Positions 56,639 to 64,000 of a stretch of 64,000 nucleotides of DNA are shown piece after piece (the stretch's first letter is position 1; every line of letters starts with the position of its first letter). This DNA comes from a virus. The DNA lies in the IMG/VR virus record IMGVR_UViG_3300033141_001125, positions 1 through 64,000 of that record, one strand, 5' to 3'. The translations under genes were made by a program, and so were the position numbers. Under the pieces are notes generated by a model that saw only the letters and a list, made by a program, of their open reading frames with translations, did no database searches and was not told where the DNA came from.

Positions 56639-57097
56639 TCAATAAACTGTGTCATCACCGTGTCGTGCAAAATCTAATGTAACAACACTGGTGCTAAATG
56701 TGCCTAGCCCAATACCATAATCATCTTTGATTGCATCGCGTTTATCACCAATCATTGCCCGTAGAGCATCAGAAATGTGATTAAGCTGCTCGCTGCGTGG
56801 GCCAACTGTGATCGACACAAGATAAACAGCACGATTCAAGGCCGTTTCAAGACAACGCAATTCAGCCAGATCGAAAAAGGCATTATAGTTATCTGTTTCC
56901 AATGCCGCCATGTCTGTATCGTCAACATTGGTTATATCAACAACCCCATAGCCTAGAGTTTGCAAAGCCCAGGCTATGGGATCGTTTAAGTCCGCATTTG
57001 TGCCATCTACAGTTGTACCATCAAGCCCTAAGTCTGCGAACAATCCGCCTACACGCTTGATTAGAATTACTTCCGCATCAGCACGAGTGATCGCCAT
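56639..57097 (-). CDS. Head-tail adaptor (gp6-like)
   Basis: A 152-residue helical protein. MAITRADAEVILIKRVGGLF is typical of adaptor proteins that bind the portal; helices DLAELRCLETALNRAVYLV and HISDALRAMIGDKRDAI follow. Position downstream of the capsid gene agrees. Confidence 0.65.
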   Translation of the reverse strand: MAITRADAEVILIKRVGGLFADLGLDGTTVDGTNADLNDPIAWALQTLGYGVVDITNVDDTDMAALETDNYNAFFDLAELRCLETALNRAVYLVSITVGPRSEQLNHISDALRAMIGDKRDAIKDDYGIGLGTFSTSVVTLDFARHGDDTVY

Positions 57098-58195
57098 CTA
57101 GTTAATGTCGCTCCAAGTCCCAATTTCTTGCATTGGGAACCAGTCAATGCCATCCAGAGCATACAGACAAACACTATCACCAACTGATGCGGCATTTTGC
57201 AACCTATCGCCAGCAGCATTAGTTAGATGGTAGATTAGGTCACTGCCATCAGGGGCAATCGTCACGGTGTAAGCCGCGTATACCCCGAAGCAATACCCAA
57301 GTCCAGCAGTAGCAGATGGTAGAGTGAAGGTAATTTCAGCAGTTGCGCCCTTGTTGCTTGCCAGTGCGCCACTATTACCAGTAGTTAGAGTGTAGCTGGC
57401 TGTCTTTTCAAGTGTTGGATAGCGCAGGTATACATCCATTAAAAAGTGACTTGCTGATTGTGTAAAACTGATTGAATCCTGACCAGCTATCTCGAAGTCA
57501 ATTTGATCATCCGTATCAGCCGTGATACTGGTATCATTATCAGCGTCCAAGTCAATCTTATATCCACTCACATCAAGTTCATTTGCAAGCGTGGTTACGC
57601 CAGTAATATAAACTGCGTCTGTGATCGTGACCGCGCCAGTACCACTTTTGATATTCCCGGAACCATCAACTTCAAGTAGATTTGTGCCGGTATAATTCTC
57701 AAGCACAAGCAGGTCGCTTGTTTGTGTGGTATACCCTTGCACAGTAAGCTGTATTGCATCAGATCCGCCATCAACAAACATTCTTGTTGCAGTCAATGCA
57801 CCGAACACACTGAAATCTTCTCCGATTCCACCATCTTTGATTGTCAGGCCATCAATGGTTACACCACTGCCGCTGGTATATTCTGCAATCGTGTCGGTGC
57901 TGAAAGTTCCCCACACCTCAGAGTCTTGCTTGACGGTAGATCGGCCCGTAATTATCCATGAGAATGTTTGCTTGCCGCCACCCATTCCAAATGACATATC
58001 CGCAAAGTCACCAAGCTCATCATCTGTGATTGGAGTGACTTCAACTTCAACAATCTTTTCAACCTCAACGATCTTCTCAACTTCAATGGTCTGCGGAGTA
58101 GGACACGGGCTTAAAGCTGGCCCAACTTCACACCCAACCATAAAAGCAATCACCAAGATAAAAAGCGCAATTCGTTTAAGATTCTTCACTATCAT
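57098..58195 (-). CDS. Lipoprotein with E-V-E-K-I-V repeat and fibre-like domain
   Basis: A 365-residue protein. The first 22 residues form a lipoprotein signal (KRIALFILVIAFMVGC, lipidated C22), followed by PCPTPQTIEVEKIVEVEKI, a charged V/E/K repeat very like those of Chloroflexota surface lipoproteins. The remainder resembles phage head-fibre or decoration domains with regular TITDAVYITG-type strands. In a structural operon this may be surface-anchored, or an inherited moron placed among virion genes. Start at 58195 or the GTG at 58189. Confidence 0.7.
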   Translation of the reverse strand: MIVKNLKRIALFILVIAFMVGCEVGPALSPCPTPQTIEVEKIVEVEKIVEVEVTPITDDELGDFADMSFGMGGGKQTFSWIITGRSTVKQDSEVWGTFSTDTIAEYTSGSGVTIDGLTIKDGGIGEDFSVFGALTATRMFVDGGSDAIQLTVQGYTTQTSDLLVLENYTGTNLLEVDGSGNIKSGTGAVTITDAVYITGVTTLANELDVSGYKIDLDADNDTSITADTDDQIDFEIAGQDSISFTQSASHFLMDVYLRYPTLEKTASYTLTTGNSGALASNKGATAEITFTLPSATAGLGYCFGVYAAYTVTIAPDGSDLIYHLTNAAGDRLQNAASVGDSVCLYALDGIDWFPMQEIGTWSDIN

Positions 58196-58352
58196 CCCCC
58201 TTTAGCTTGCGTTCTACACGCAAAACCGCAAGTTTTGTTTCGTGAAGCTCCTCTTGAAGTTCGGAAAGTAAAGATGCCATTTCTAGCATCTTTACTTTCA
58301 TTTCTTCTTGGAATGCGCGCTGCCTTTTCATTACACTACGCTGAGTTGCCAT
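58176..58352 (-). CDS. Small coiled-coil protein (58 aa)
   Basis: Starts just after the capsid stop and overlaps the lipoprotein start by 20 bases. Nearly all helix with heptads (EEMKVKMLEMASLLSELQEEL). It may be a capsid accessory or a partner for the lipoprotein. Below normal gene-call length. Confidence 0.55.
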   Translation of the reverse strand: MATQRSVMKRQRAFQEEMKVKMLEMASLLSELQEELHETKLAVLRVERKLKGDDSEES

Positions 58353-58363
58353 TATTCACCATC

Positions 58364-59443
58364 CTATTGATAGGCAGTCGGGATTGTGTACGATCCGCCA
58401 GTACCCAATTCCATTACTGCGCCATTAAGACGATTGCCAACACCAAAACCCTGACGATTGCGCCAATAACTCTTGAGCATTGGGTATTCGTCATCCTGAC
58501 GTACCAGATTCAAACCACGCGGCAAGCCAGTCGATCCGGGATCAACGCGCTGCTTCAATGGTGCGGGAACCTCAAAGTGAGTAGCTAGAATGTAGCCGGA
58601 AGGAATCCAAGCCCATTGTGCTACCCATACACCATCAGTGCGCCCAAGAATCCGCGCGGTATTTGGAGCAGGAGGAAGACGGCGCAAAGTTGCGGTTTGA
58701 TCACCGGGTAAAACGGCAATGTCAGTTACCTCAACAAAGTTTGTCAAATCCTGAGTTTCTGCAGTTTCATCAGTGTTGATCAAGGCAATAATATTCTCGC
58801 CACCAGTCTGTGTCCCAAAGTGCTCTTCAAGCTCGTCGCGCAGAGTCACATAAGGATTGTTAGTATCTGAGATTGCCGAAGCTGCATAGCCGCTTTCAAG
58901 ATAGTGATCATCAGTTGCAAAGTCCTCACTGCCAAGCACTGGCGGATAAGTAACAGTATCGCCATTTGCTAAAGGCTGAATGGTCAAAGTGCCCCAGTCT
59001 GGATCAATGAACGTCTTTGCGGTATTGTCAAACAGGTGAAACAGAATTTCAAAACGCTCGGTATTGATGTTCTGGATGATAACGGTATCAATATGCCGCT
59101 GCAATTCCTCAGCAGTCATATAGGACATCGACACATCATCCATTGCCATACCTGCGGCAAAGTCTTCTAGCTTATAGCCAACGTCCCAACTCCCACGCCG
59201 CTTAACTACACCAGGAACCTCACCGCGCCCCACCTTCTGCAATCGCCCACTACCAGGAAGCTTGTAACGTTCCTTGTAGTTTTCGGTAACTTCTGAAACA
59301 AAAAGCCGCATCTGGCCTGCCATATCAGATTGAACACGTGCCACGTATTCAACAATAGAGGTATAAATGGCTTCCTGTCCAACAGTTGCATTAAACACAT
59401 AATCGTGATCATTTACACCTAAATGCCCAAAAATTGTAGTCAT
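58364..59443 (-). CDS. Major capsid protein
   Basis: A 359-residue protein with the HK97 fold look: E-loop region (GRLQKVGRGEVPGVVKRR), spine helix (AEELQRHIDTVIIQNINTER), A-domain (VLPGDQTATLRRLPPAPN) and a C-terminal strand (YRNRQGFGVGNRLNGAV). It follows the decoration and scaffold genes in order. It builds the icosahedral head. Confidence 0.85.
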   Translation of the reverse strand: MTTIFGHLGVNDHDYVFNATVGQEAIYTSIVEYVARVQSDMAGQMRLFVSEVTENYKERYKLPGSGRLQKVGRGEVPGVVKRRGSWDVGYKLEDFAAGMAMDDVSMSYMTAEELQRHIDTVIIQNINTERFEILFHLFDNTAKTFIDPDWGTLTIQPLANGDTVTYPPVLGSEDFATDDHYLESGYAASAISDTNNPYVTLRDELEEHFGTQTGGENIIALINTDETAETQDLTNFVEVTDIAVLPGDQTATLRRLPPAPNTARILGRTDGVWVAQWAWIPSGYILATHFEVPAPLKQRVDPGSTGLPRGLNLVRQDDEYPMLKSYWRNRQGFGVGNRLNGAVMELGTGGSYTIPTAYQ

Positions 59444-59456
59444 CGCTTATTCTCCT

Positions 59457-59879
59457 TTAGGTATATTGATCTTCCATCTGAGCGCCAATGAAGTATAAAA
59501 CTTTTGTCTTATCCGCATCGGTCATTGCCCATACCCTTCCCATCGTAACGGGAACAGTACCAGCAGCATCGGCTAACGCGCCGGCTGTGTTGCTTAGATA
59601 CAAACGCGCATCATAAGCCAACCCGCTCAACGTAAAGCCATGCACCAAACCCTGCTTCATAATAGTAACGGCCTGTCCTGCGCCGCCACCTTCCAGAGCT
59701 AATCCCCTTGCTTGCGCCGTGCCAGTTGCACTACCATCCCCCAAGTCCCAAGTCCCTGCGGTGGTAAGGTATACAACTTGTCCAGCAGTTACAGTAGCCG
59801 CCAGCAAAGCGTGATAAACCTCATCTTTAGTAGGGTCTACACGCCCAATCGCTGCGGCAGTTAATGCAATATCTGACAT
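59457..59879 (-). CDS. Capsid decoration / head-stabilisation protein
   Basis: A 140-residue protein of small residues and glycine (TGTWDLGDGSATGTAQARG, then GLVHGFTLSGLAYDARLYL). It resembles the DUF2190-type head proteins found between scaffold and capsid. Likely cements the capsid. Confidence 0.7.
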   Translation of the reverse strand: MSDIALTAAAIGRVDPTKDEVYHALLAATVTAGQVVYLTTAGTWDLGDGSATGTAQARGLALEGGGAGQAVTIMKQGLVHGFTLSGLAYDARLYLSNTAGALADAAGTVPVTMGRVWAMTDADKTKVLYFIGAQMEDQYT

Positions 59880-59891
59880 TGTTTGTTCTCC

Positions 59892-60560
59892 TTAGAAGTG
59901 AAACTTCCTTAATTGATCTTGATAAACTTTCTCTTGATCTTGTCGCTTTGCGCTCCCGCCTGTTTGAGTACCGTCTGCCCGTTTGGGCGTCCCCAAATTT
60001 GTTTGGGTATTGCGCATTGCTAACCGCCCACTTTTAGCAAGTTCTTGTAACTGCTCATCAAAGCCCGTTACCTTGCCGTCATCATCAATTGCTAATGCTG
60101 ATAAATTCACAAGTGCCATTGCATCTTGTGGGTGCTCAAATCCAAGTTCGCCAGCAGCCCTCTCGACCACAAGCCCAATCTTGAATTCTTGAAACTGAGT
60201 CTCTAACTCAGCATATTTTGCTTCCCATTCCGCAACGGTCTCGCCGTGTTGAGTTTGCCATTTTTCAGCATCGGCCTGAGCTTTTTCTAACTCGCTCATT
60301 GCTTCACGCTTGCGTGTTTCCTCTGCCTCTTCAAATTCCTTTAACTTTACACGCCTTTCCGCGCTCTCCGCATTCAACGCCTTGATTTGTTTCTGTGATT
60401 CTACAAGTTGTTTTTGCAAATCCGTAAGATTAACTTGCTCATCATCGCCCTTCAGTGTCTCACTTTCAGGCTTGGGTGCTTCTGGCTTCTCGCCAGTCTC
60501 TTTTGATTCTTCATTCTGTTCGCCCGTCTCAGGCTGTAAATCCTTATTTTCTTCTGGCAT
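59892..60560 (-). CDS. Capsid scaffolding protein
   Basis: A 222-residue protein with an acidic, proline-rich N-terminus (PETGEQNEESKETG), a long coiled coil (AESAERRVKLKEFEEAEETRK to EKAQADAEKWQTQHGE), and a C-terminal capsid-binding region (SAKRQDQEKVYQDQLRKFHF). Typical scaffold located directly upstream of decoration and capsid genes. It guides prohead assembly and then leaves. Confidence 0.85.
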   Translation of the reverse strand: MPEENKDLQPETGEQNEESKETGEKPEAPKPESETLKGDDEQVNLTDLQKQLVESQKQIKALNAESAERRVKLKEFEEAEETRKREAMSELEKAQADAEKWQTQHGETVAEWEAKYAELETQFQEFKIGLVVERAAGELGFEHPQDAMALVNLSALAIDDDGKVTGFDEQLQELAKSGRLAMRNTQTNLGTPKRADGTQTGGSAKRQDQEKVYQDQLRKFHF

Positions 60561-60605
60561 CTCGCCTCATACTCCCTTTTTTTGTCTTAGTCCATAAAAC
60601 ACGAA

Positions 60606-60640
60606 AACGCCAAGAAACCTATTTCTAGGTTCTTGGCGTT
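60606..60640. terminator. Strong hairpin between small gene and scaffold gene
   Basis: AACGCCAAGAAACCTA pairs with TAGG-TTCTTGGCGTT (15 bp, one bulge, TTTC loop). T-rich tails follow in both directions (TCTTTGG on plus, TTTTCGTGTTTT on minus). Could be a partial terminator or an RNA-processing site setting scaffold levels. Confidence 0.6.
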
Positions 60641-60671
60641 TCTTTGGAACTGCCTGTAAACTGCCTAAATA

Positions 60672-60797
60672 TTATTTGCGGAGTGCTCTAAGTTCTTTTC
60701 TTAATGTGGATGTACGTTCAATCCCCAATTCAGTCTCGATTGCATCCACGATCATTAACAGAGCTTGCCTTATTGCCATCCACAATTTTTCATCCAT
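60672..60797 (-). CDS. Small helical protein (41 aa), probably leaderless
   Basis: ATG GAT GAA at 60797, only 7 bases after the -10 hexamer, so the transcript likely begins at the start codon and lacks a ribosome binding site. The product (MDEKLWMAIRQALLMIVDAI then ETELGIERTSTLRK) matches a short protein pattern (VDAIExELGI.RTS.LRK) seen near phage structural operons. Role unknown. Confidence 0.6.
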   Translation of the reverse strand: MDEKLWMAIRQALLMIVDAIETELGIERTSTLRKELRALRK

Positions 60798-60803
60798 ACA
60801 AAT

Positions 60804-60832
60804 AGTATAGACGATAATTAAACAGATGTCAA
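60804..60832 (-). promoter_or_regulatory. Consensus promoter of the structural operon
   Basis: Minus strand TTGACA (60827-60832), 17-base spacer, TATACT (60804-60809). The best promoter by consensus in the window. It drives the 41-residue gene, scaffold, capsid and tail genes. Confidence 0.85.
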
Positions 60833-61026
60833 GTAGTAAATATTTTCAATAGCTCTTTTTCCTCAGCCTCCTCGTATATTTTATAAAGTTTGTTGTACGT
60901 ATCAACTCCTGCATCATCTAATTTAATGCCTCTTAAAACTAAATAATTACCAAAGCCTTCGCTAACATGGCGTTGCAGTCTATATTGTTTGTAGTAATGT
61001 AAAGCCAAACTTAATGAAATGCTCAT
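60829..61026 (-). CDS. Hypothetical protein (65 aa)
   Basis: Helical, aromatic and acidic (LHYYKQYRLQRHVSEG, then YKIYEEAEEKELLKIF). Its stop overlaps the -35 region of the structural promoter. ATGA overlap with the preceding gene. No family is recognised. Confidence 0.5.
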   Translation of the reverse strand: MSISLSLALHYYKQYRLQRHVSEGFGNYLVLRGIKLDDAGVDTYNKLYKIYEEAEEKELLKIFTT

Positions 61027-61601
61027 GTTAAATAGTCTGGCTCTGCAAGCTGGATAAGCAATTCAGATAAAAACACGTGCCACTCTTGCAACTTGTGATC
61101 TCTCCGTTGTTGATAAATATTCCGTAATGTCTTGTAATTTGTGCAAACAACACGCCTTTGCAAAAAAGATTCTGGTAACAAGCCTTTCGCAAGCGGAAGA
61201 TCACCTTTTGCTATCTGCTCATTGAGTACATTCATAATTGCATCTGGAATAATCACACTAAAATTTTCTTGCGTAAGCGGTTTGTTCATAAGTGTATGCA
61301 TCGTGCTTCCGCTTTGCTTGGTTACACCTACTCGATAAGTGTCGAATTGCTGCCACCAATAACGCGGAGCGGTAATGTCAAGCCATACTGAAATGCTCTC
61401 AAGAAACTTGTTTTCACCAATACCTTTTTTGCAAAGTTTAGACGCAACACCATCCATTTGTTGCATCTCTTTGCAATATGGGCTACACACACAATTGAGA
61501 TCAAACTCATAAAAATTTATATCACTTGTTATGCCGTGACTCAGACCAAGCCCAAATAATGCAATATTATGACCATGTTCATCTAATACTTTAACTTTCA
61601 T
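61023..61601 (-). CDS. Hypothetical protein, distantly ThyX-like in places
   Basis: Start at MKVKVLDEHGHNIAL. The run FLESISVWLDITAPRYWWQQ, then QSGSTMHTL, and FLQRRVVCTNYKTLRNIYQQR resembles flavin-dependent thymidylate synthase-like phage proteins, including the R/Y-rich helices around the active site. The RHRxxSxNExSxR motif of true ThyX is not seen. It might be a divergent or non-catalytic relative. Tentative. Confidence 0.4.
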   Translation of the reverse strand: MKVKVLDEHGHNIALFGLGLSHGITSDINFYEFDLNCVCSPYCKEMQQMDGVASKLCKKGIGENKFLESISVWLDITAPRYWWQQFDTYRVGVTKQSGSTMHTLMNKPLTQENFSVIIPDAIMNVLNEQIAKGDLPLAKGLLPESFLQRRVVCTNYKTLRNIYQQRRDHKLQEWHVFLSELLIQLAEPDYLT

Positions 61602-62152
61602 CGCATCCTCCACACAACTCTATAAAAATTGCCATCAACAGCCGACTTGAAATCTGGATAAACAACGTCAAAACTAAATTTTTCTGTGTGGCAAATAACT
61701 GGATGTTTATCAAGTAACCATTCTGGAAACCATCGTTCTTTGAATGATTGCCACCAATCAAGAGGATATTTCACTGTTACAGTATCAACCTTCTCTCTAA
61801 AAACTTCACGTGTAAAATGAGCAGCAACATGACCGCCCATCATCATTTTTAGATCACGCAATTTTATATTCTCAAACATATCAAAATGATATATAAGATA
61901 TTCTTGTATCTTCTCAAGGCTTACACAAGATATTTCTTCGTTGTCTAATGAACTTGGGTCTCCAAAGTTAACAGGAAAACTTACTTCATATCGTTCGCGA
62001 ACCTCTTTATCTAACTCTTGAACCACGTGCCATAAATAGTTTATGTCATCCACAAGCTCAAGCCTTTCTATAATTTCTTTTAACGCTTGTGTTGGAACTA
62101 AACTTATATTTTTCATTTTTCCAATTTGATCAAAAAAAATATCAGGACTCAT
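61598..62152 (-). CDS. Hypothetical phage protein (184 aa)
   Basis: The C-terminal half (EKVDTVTVKYPLDWWQSFKE, RWFPEWLLDKHPVICHTEKF, then YPDFK) has the pattern of a phage family of unknown function found near head genes. The N-terminus has DPSSLDNEEISCVS. ATGA-type overlap with the next gene. Role unknown. Confidence 0.55.
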   Translation of the reverse strand: MSPDIFFDQIGKMKNISLVPTQALKEIIERLELVDDINYLWHVVQELDKEVRERYEVSFPVNFGDPSSLDNEEISCVSLEKIQEYLIYHFDMFENIKLRDLKMMMGGHVAAHFTREVFREKVDTVTVKYPLDWWQSFKERWFPEWLLDKHPVICHTEKFSFDVVYPDFKSAVDGNFYRVVWRMR

Positions 62153-62312
62153 TTTTCATATCCTCCAATGCTTTACTTGCAATGTCTGCATGCCATTCAC
62201 CACACAAAGGATCAGATAGCTTTTTAAGTGCCTCATAAGCAATCAGTACCTTTTTCTGCAACCTGCGCATGCGCAATCTATTAGTTATGATTGCGCGGAT
62301 TATTTCAAGCAT
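62142..62312 (-). CDS. Small hypothetical protein (56 aa)
   Basis: The product is basic at first (MLEIIRAIITNRLRMRRLQKK) and helical throughout. It overlaps the gene downstream by 11 bases and the gene upstream by eight. Below common length cut-offs. Confidence 0.5.
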   Translation of the reverse strand: MLEIIRAIITNRLRMRRLQKKVLIAYEALKKLSDPLCGEWHADIASKALEDMKNES

Positions 62313-62556
62313 CATTATCACTTCTTAAAAATACTTCAATAAATTTATCAGCCTCTTCGCGATCACCATCCCGTTCTAATTCACTTAGATTATGATAAGC
62401 TGTACATGCCTGGCGCGCCCATCTGCGCGTTTTATTTGGCGGAATTGTAATTGACCCATCATCATTTAATTCTGATTTAGAGTATAAATAATCCATCCAT
62501 TTCGACCATTGTTCATGACACAATGCAGCAATTTCTTCTCTAATTTCATTATTCAT
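62305..62556 (-). CDS. RyR-domain-like phage protein (83 aa)
   Basis: The sequence HEQWSKWMDYLYSKSE, GSITIPPNKTRRWARQA, then TAYHNLSELERDGDREEADK is the pattern of a widespread short phage protein often described as RyR-like. The role is unknown; it may bind a nucleotide or partner protein. Overlaps neighbours on both sides. Confidence 0.6.
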   Translation of the reverse strand: MNNEIREEIAALCHEQWSKWMDYLYSKSELNDDGSITIPPNKTRRWARQACTAYHNLSELERDGDREEADKFIEVFLRSDNDA

Positions 62557-62761
62557 ATTTTAATTCTCCTGTAAGAACAAAATGATACTTTGTTACAACG
62601 CCTGACAATACTTTCAATCCGTGCATATCCACACCGGGATACACTGAGCTAAGAAAGATCGTTTTAGGCTCTGCTCCCATACGTTCTTTGTATCGCCTGA
62701 TTGCTGATGGCAAATCCTTCTCAATATTCTTTGAGTGAAATAATAGGCCAATTTCGATCAT
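62549..62761 (-). CDS. Hypothetical protein (70 aa)
   Basis: Small alpha/beta protein (MIEIGLLFHSKNIEKDLPS, AIRRYKERMGAEPKTIFLS, then VDMHGLKVLSG). It overlaps the RyR-like gene by eight bases. No family is recognised. Confidence 0.5.
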   Translation of the reverse strand: MIEIGLLFHSKNIEKDLPSAIRRYKERMGAEPKTIFLSSVYPGVDMHGLKVLSGVVTKYHFVLTGELKYE

Positions 62762-62901
62762 ATTTCTTCAACCTCAATGGCTTCAACACATATATCACCA
62801 TCAACAAATCGCAAGGCTACAAGTTCTACTTTTTCTTTTGCGTCATCCTTGCAACTTGCCTCAACGTCAAATTGTTCTATATGTGAGATTTTTACTTGCA
62901 C
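62758..62901 (-). CDS. Small hypothetical protein (47 aa, GTG start)
   Basis: GTG start, no ribosome binding site. VQVKISHIEQFDVEASCKD, then LVALRFVDGDICVEAIEVEE, resembles the short beta-alpha-beta proteins that carry EASSEEEAKE-type cores near phage tail or head genes. It overlaps the next gene by four bases. Confidence 0.45.
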   Translation of the reverse strand: MQVKISHIEQFDVEASCKDDAKEKVELVALRFVDGDICVEAIEVEEI

Positions 62902-62932
62902 TCTATATTTTTCGTTCTAGCAGTAGCGGTAT

Positions 62933-63226
62933 TCATTTATTTGTTTCCTCAGTGAATTTAAGTATCGTTAGTGCATCTATGCCAGTAAAACAAAAATTAT
63001 CGAAGTCAAAACTAATAAGATATGGTTCGCCGTCAATGATCATTAGTGTTTTGTCATCTATCTCAAGATTTCCTAGCTGTTCATCGGGTATACTCAATAA
63101 CCATCCATTTATTTCTCGCATAGCGCCGCGCTGTTCATCTTTTGCTTCTTCTGCCACAATCAGCGCCGAAATAACATTACCACTTGCTATAATATGCTCT
63201 TTCATCAATCGTTCTAATTCGTTCAT
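62933..63226 (-). CDS. Hypothetical protein (97 aa)
   Basis: Start at MNELERLMKEHIIASGN with GGAGGTAGACAA upstream. Acidic, mixed alpha/beta (GEPYLISFDFDNFCFTGIDA). No family is recognised. ATGA overlap with the preceding gene. Confidence 0.5.
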   Translation of the reverse strand: MNELERLMKEHIIASGNVISALIVAEEAKDEQRGAMREINGWLLSIPDEQLGNLEIDDKTLMIIDGEPYLISFDFDNFCFTGIDALTILKFTEETNK

Positions 63227-63426
63227 TTGTCTACCTCCACAAAGGCAACACAGCACTTAAAATCAGGCACACATTCATCAAAAATCAAATCATGACAGTT
63301 AACACCGATCCGCCACAAAAACCGTTGCGCTACTTTGGTGATCTTGTATAACCACCGTTGCCACCAGGGACGGATGTGGTAATACAACACGCCGTCTTTC
63401 ATAAGCGGCTTGCCGTATGTTTTCAT
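63223..63426 (-). CDS. Small basic hypothetical protein (67 aa)
   Basis: Aromatic and basic (YYHIRPWWQRWLYKITKVAQRF), then DFKCCVAFVEVDK. Its ATG overlaps the stop of the membrane-protein gene. The N-terminal segment may lie on a membrane. No family is recognised. Confidence 0.5.
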   Translation of the reverse strand: MKTYGKPLMKDGVLYYHIRPWWQRWLYKITKVAQRFLWRIGVNCHDLIFDECVPDFKCCVAFVEVDK

Positions 63427-63629
63427 TTATCCACCTCAATTCGCAATATGCGTGGTTTGTTGCCATAACTTACACAGTATTTATTGTGCAACGCTTCTGC
63501 GTATCCAAGTTCTAGGCATGTGTTGGTCGCACGCTCATCGCGGATGACGAGCACCGCAAACACAACGAGCAGACACGTCAATAGCACCGAAAGTATAGCA
63601 ATTTGAAAAGTCGATCTATCAATTTTCAT
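63423..63629 (-). CDS. Small membrane protein (68 aa)
   Basis: A hydrophobic segment at residues 10-30 (IAILSVLLTCLLVVFAVLVI) near the N-terminus, then a polar domain with two cysteines. It could be an inner-membrane anchored factor. No family is recognised. Confidence 0.5.
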   Translation of the reverse strand: MKIDRSTFQIAILSVLLTCLLVVFAVLVIRDERATNTCLELGYAEALHNKYCVSYGNKPRILRIEVDK

Positions 63630-64000
63630 GAATCAATCTCCGATTGCAAGTGTTTAGCATCTTCCCATCGTTCGTAGGCTACTGCAAGGACTAGAGGGAG
63701 ATCATTTAACAAATGTGCAGAGCTTTCATTCCGCACAACTTGTTTTTTACTATCGCCATCCACAACCATTGGCTTGCCTAGCAACTCAACTGGCATGCGG
63801 CTTAGCCAAACGCCATTTTCGCCATTCACATAACAAAAGCTAAGCAACAAAGAACCCTCCAACATAATACGAGCAAAGTATTCGTATTCTGGAAAGCAAA
63901 GATCGCCATCTCGCAAATCTGGCATATCCCACATTTCCAACAACGCTTCTGGTAACGTAACGTAAACATAATGAATCAGCTTGCCCCACGATGCCAGCTT
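63626..64000 (-). CDS. Partial hypothetical protein, 5' end beyond the window
   Basis: The frame is open to the right edge (upstream part reads KLASWGKLIHYVYVTLPEA), so the gene starts outside the window. The visible protein is mixed (DLCFPEYEYFARIMLEGSLL, then NDLPLVLAVAYERWEDAK). It opens the run of small genes preceding the structural promoter. No family is recognised. Confidence 0.5.
   Translation of the reverse strand, partial: KLASWGKLIHYVYVTLPEALLEMWDMPDLRDGDLCFPEYEYFARIMLEGSLLLSFCYVNGENGVWLSRMPVELLGKPMVVDGDSKKQVVRNESSAHLLNDLPLVLAVAYERWEDAKHLQSEIDS

Overview
The window is almost wall-to-wall tailed double-stranded DNA phage genome. It has a terminase pair, portal, scaffold, capsid, tail tube, a tail-chaperone frameshift pair, tape measure and tail fibre, but no sheath protein, which points to a long non-contractile (siphovirus-like) tail. 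Base composition is AT-leaning, genes are packed with ATGA-type overlaps, and most have a clear GGAGG-type ribosome binding site. The host is not named by any gene. One structural-operon lipoprotein carries the E-V-E-K-I-V repeat that is typical of lipoproteins of Chloroflexota (Anaerolineae and relatives), so a Chloroflexota host is a reasonable guess and no more than that. I see no integrase, no CRISPR array, no rRNA and no DNA polymerase, although there is a primase-helicase and a possible clamp-like protein.

Layout. 1-15.6 kb, minus strand: a partial head gene, portal, an NrdD glycyl-radical-tail fragment, metallophosphoesterase, small genes, large and small terminase, a 39-residue cationic peptide, a radical SAM enzyme, a ParB-like protein, a winged-helix protein, an AT-rich non-coding region with inverted repeats, a Lar-like zinc protein, a 0.9 kb non-coding stretch with two unusual tRNA-like elements, then a clamp-like protein, a ParB-HTH protein and a J-domain protein. 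15.8-17.5 kb, plus strand: six small early-type genes behind a divergent promoter. 17.5-32.7 kb, minus strand: lysis (amidase, holin-like), a helicase-methyltransferase fusion, a DGQHR protein, a primase-helicase split by a cytosine methyltransferase gene, MazG-like, von Willebrand A, J-domain, RecT-like, ERCC4 nuclease, possible SSB, and a DUF1874/AcrIII-1-like ring nuclease. 32.8-41.1 kb, plus strand: small genes behind a second copy of the divergent promoter, a circularly permuted actin-like ATPase, a run of small genes each preceded by a structured leader RNA (one leader is duplicated almost exactly), a small HTH regulator, an FtsK-type translocase, a PD-(D/E)XK nuclease and a membrane protein. 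41.1-64 kb, minus strand: tail fibre, tail tip, tape measure, tail chaperones, tail tube, connectors, a glycosyltransferase and a methyltransferase, decoration proteins, lipoprotein, major capsid, scaffold, and a cluster of small genes at the right edge.

If the two ends are joined, the minus-strand order becomes small terminase, large terminase, portal, head genes, scaffold, capsid, tail, fibre. This is the canonical order, so the window is probably most of a circular or circularly permuted genome opened between portal and scaffold.

The features most worth a second look are the methyltransferase gene that splits the primase TOPRIM domain at a precise point, the permuted actin-like ATPase beside an FtsK translocase, the tandem 107-nt structured leaders, the AcrIII-1-like gene, the stand-alone glycyl radical tail, and the tRNA-like elements with intact acceptor and T arms but no normal anticodon arm.
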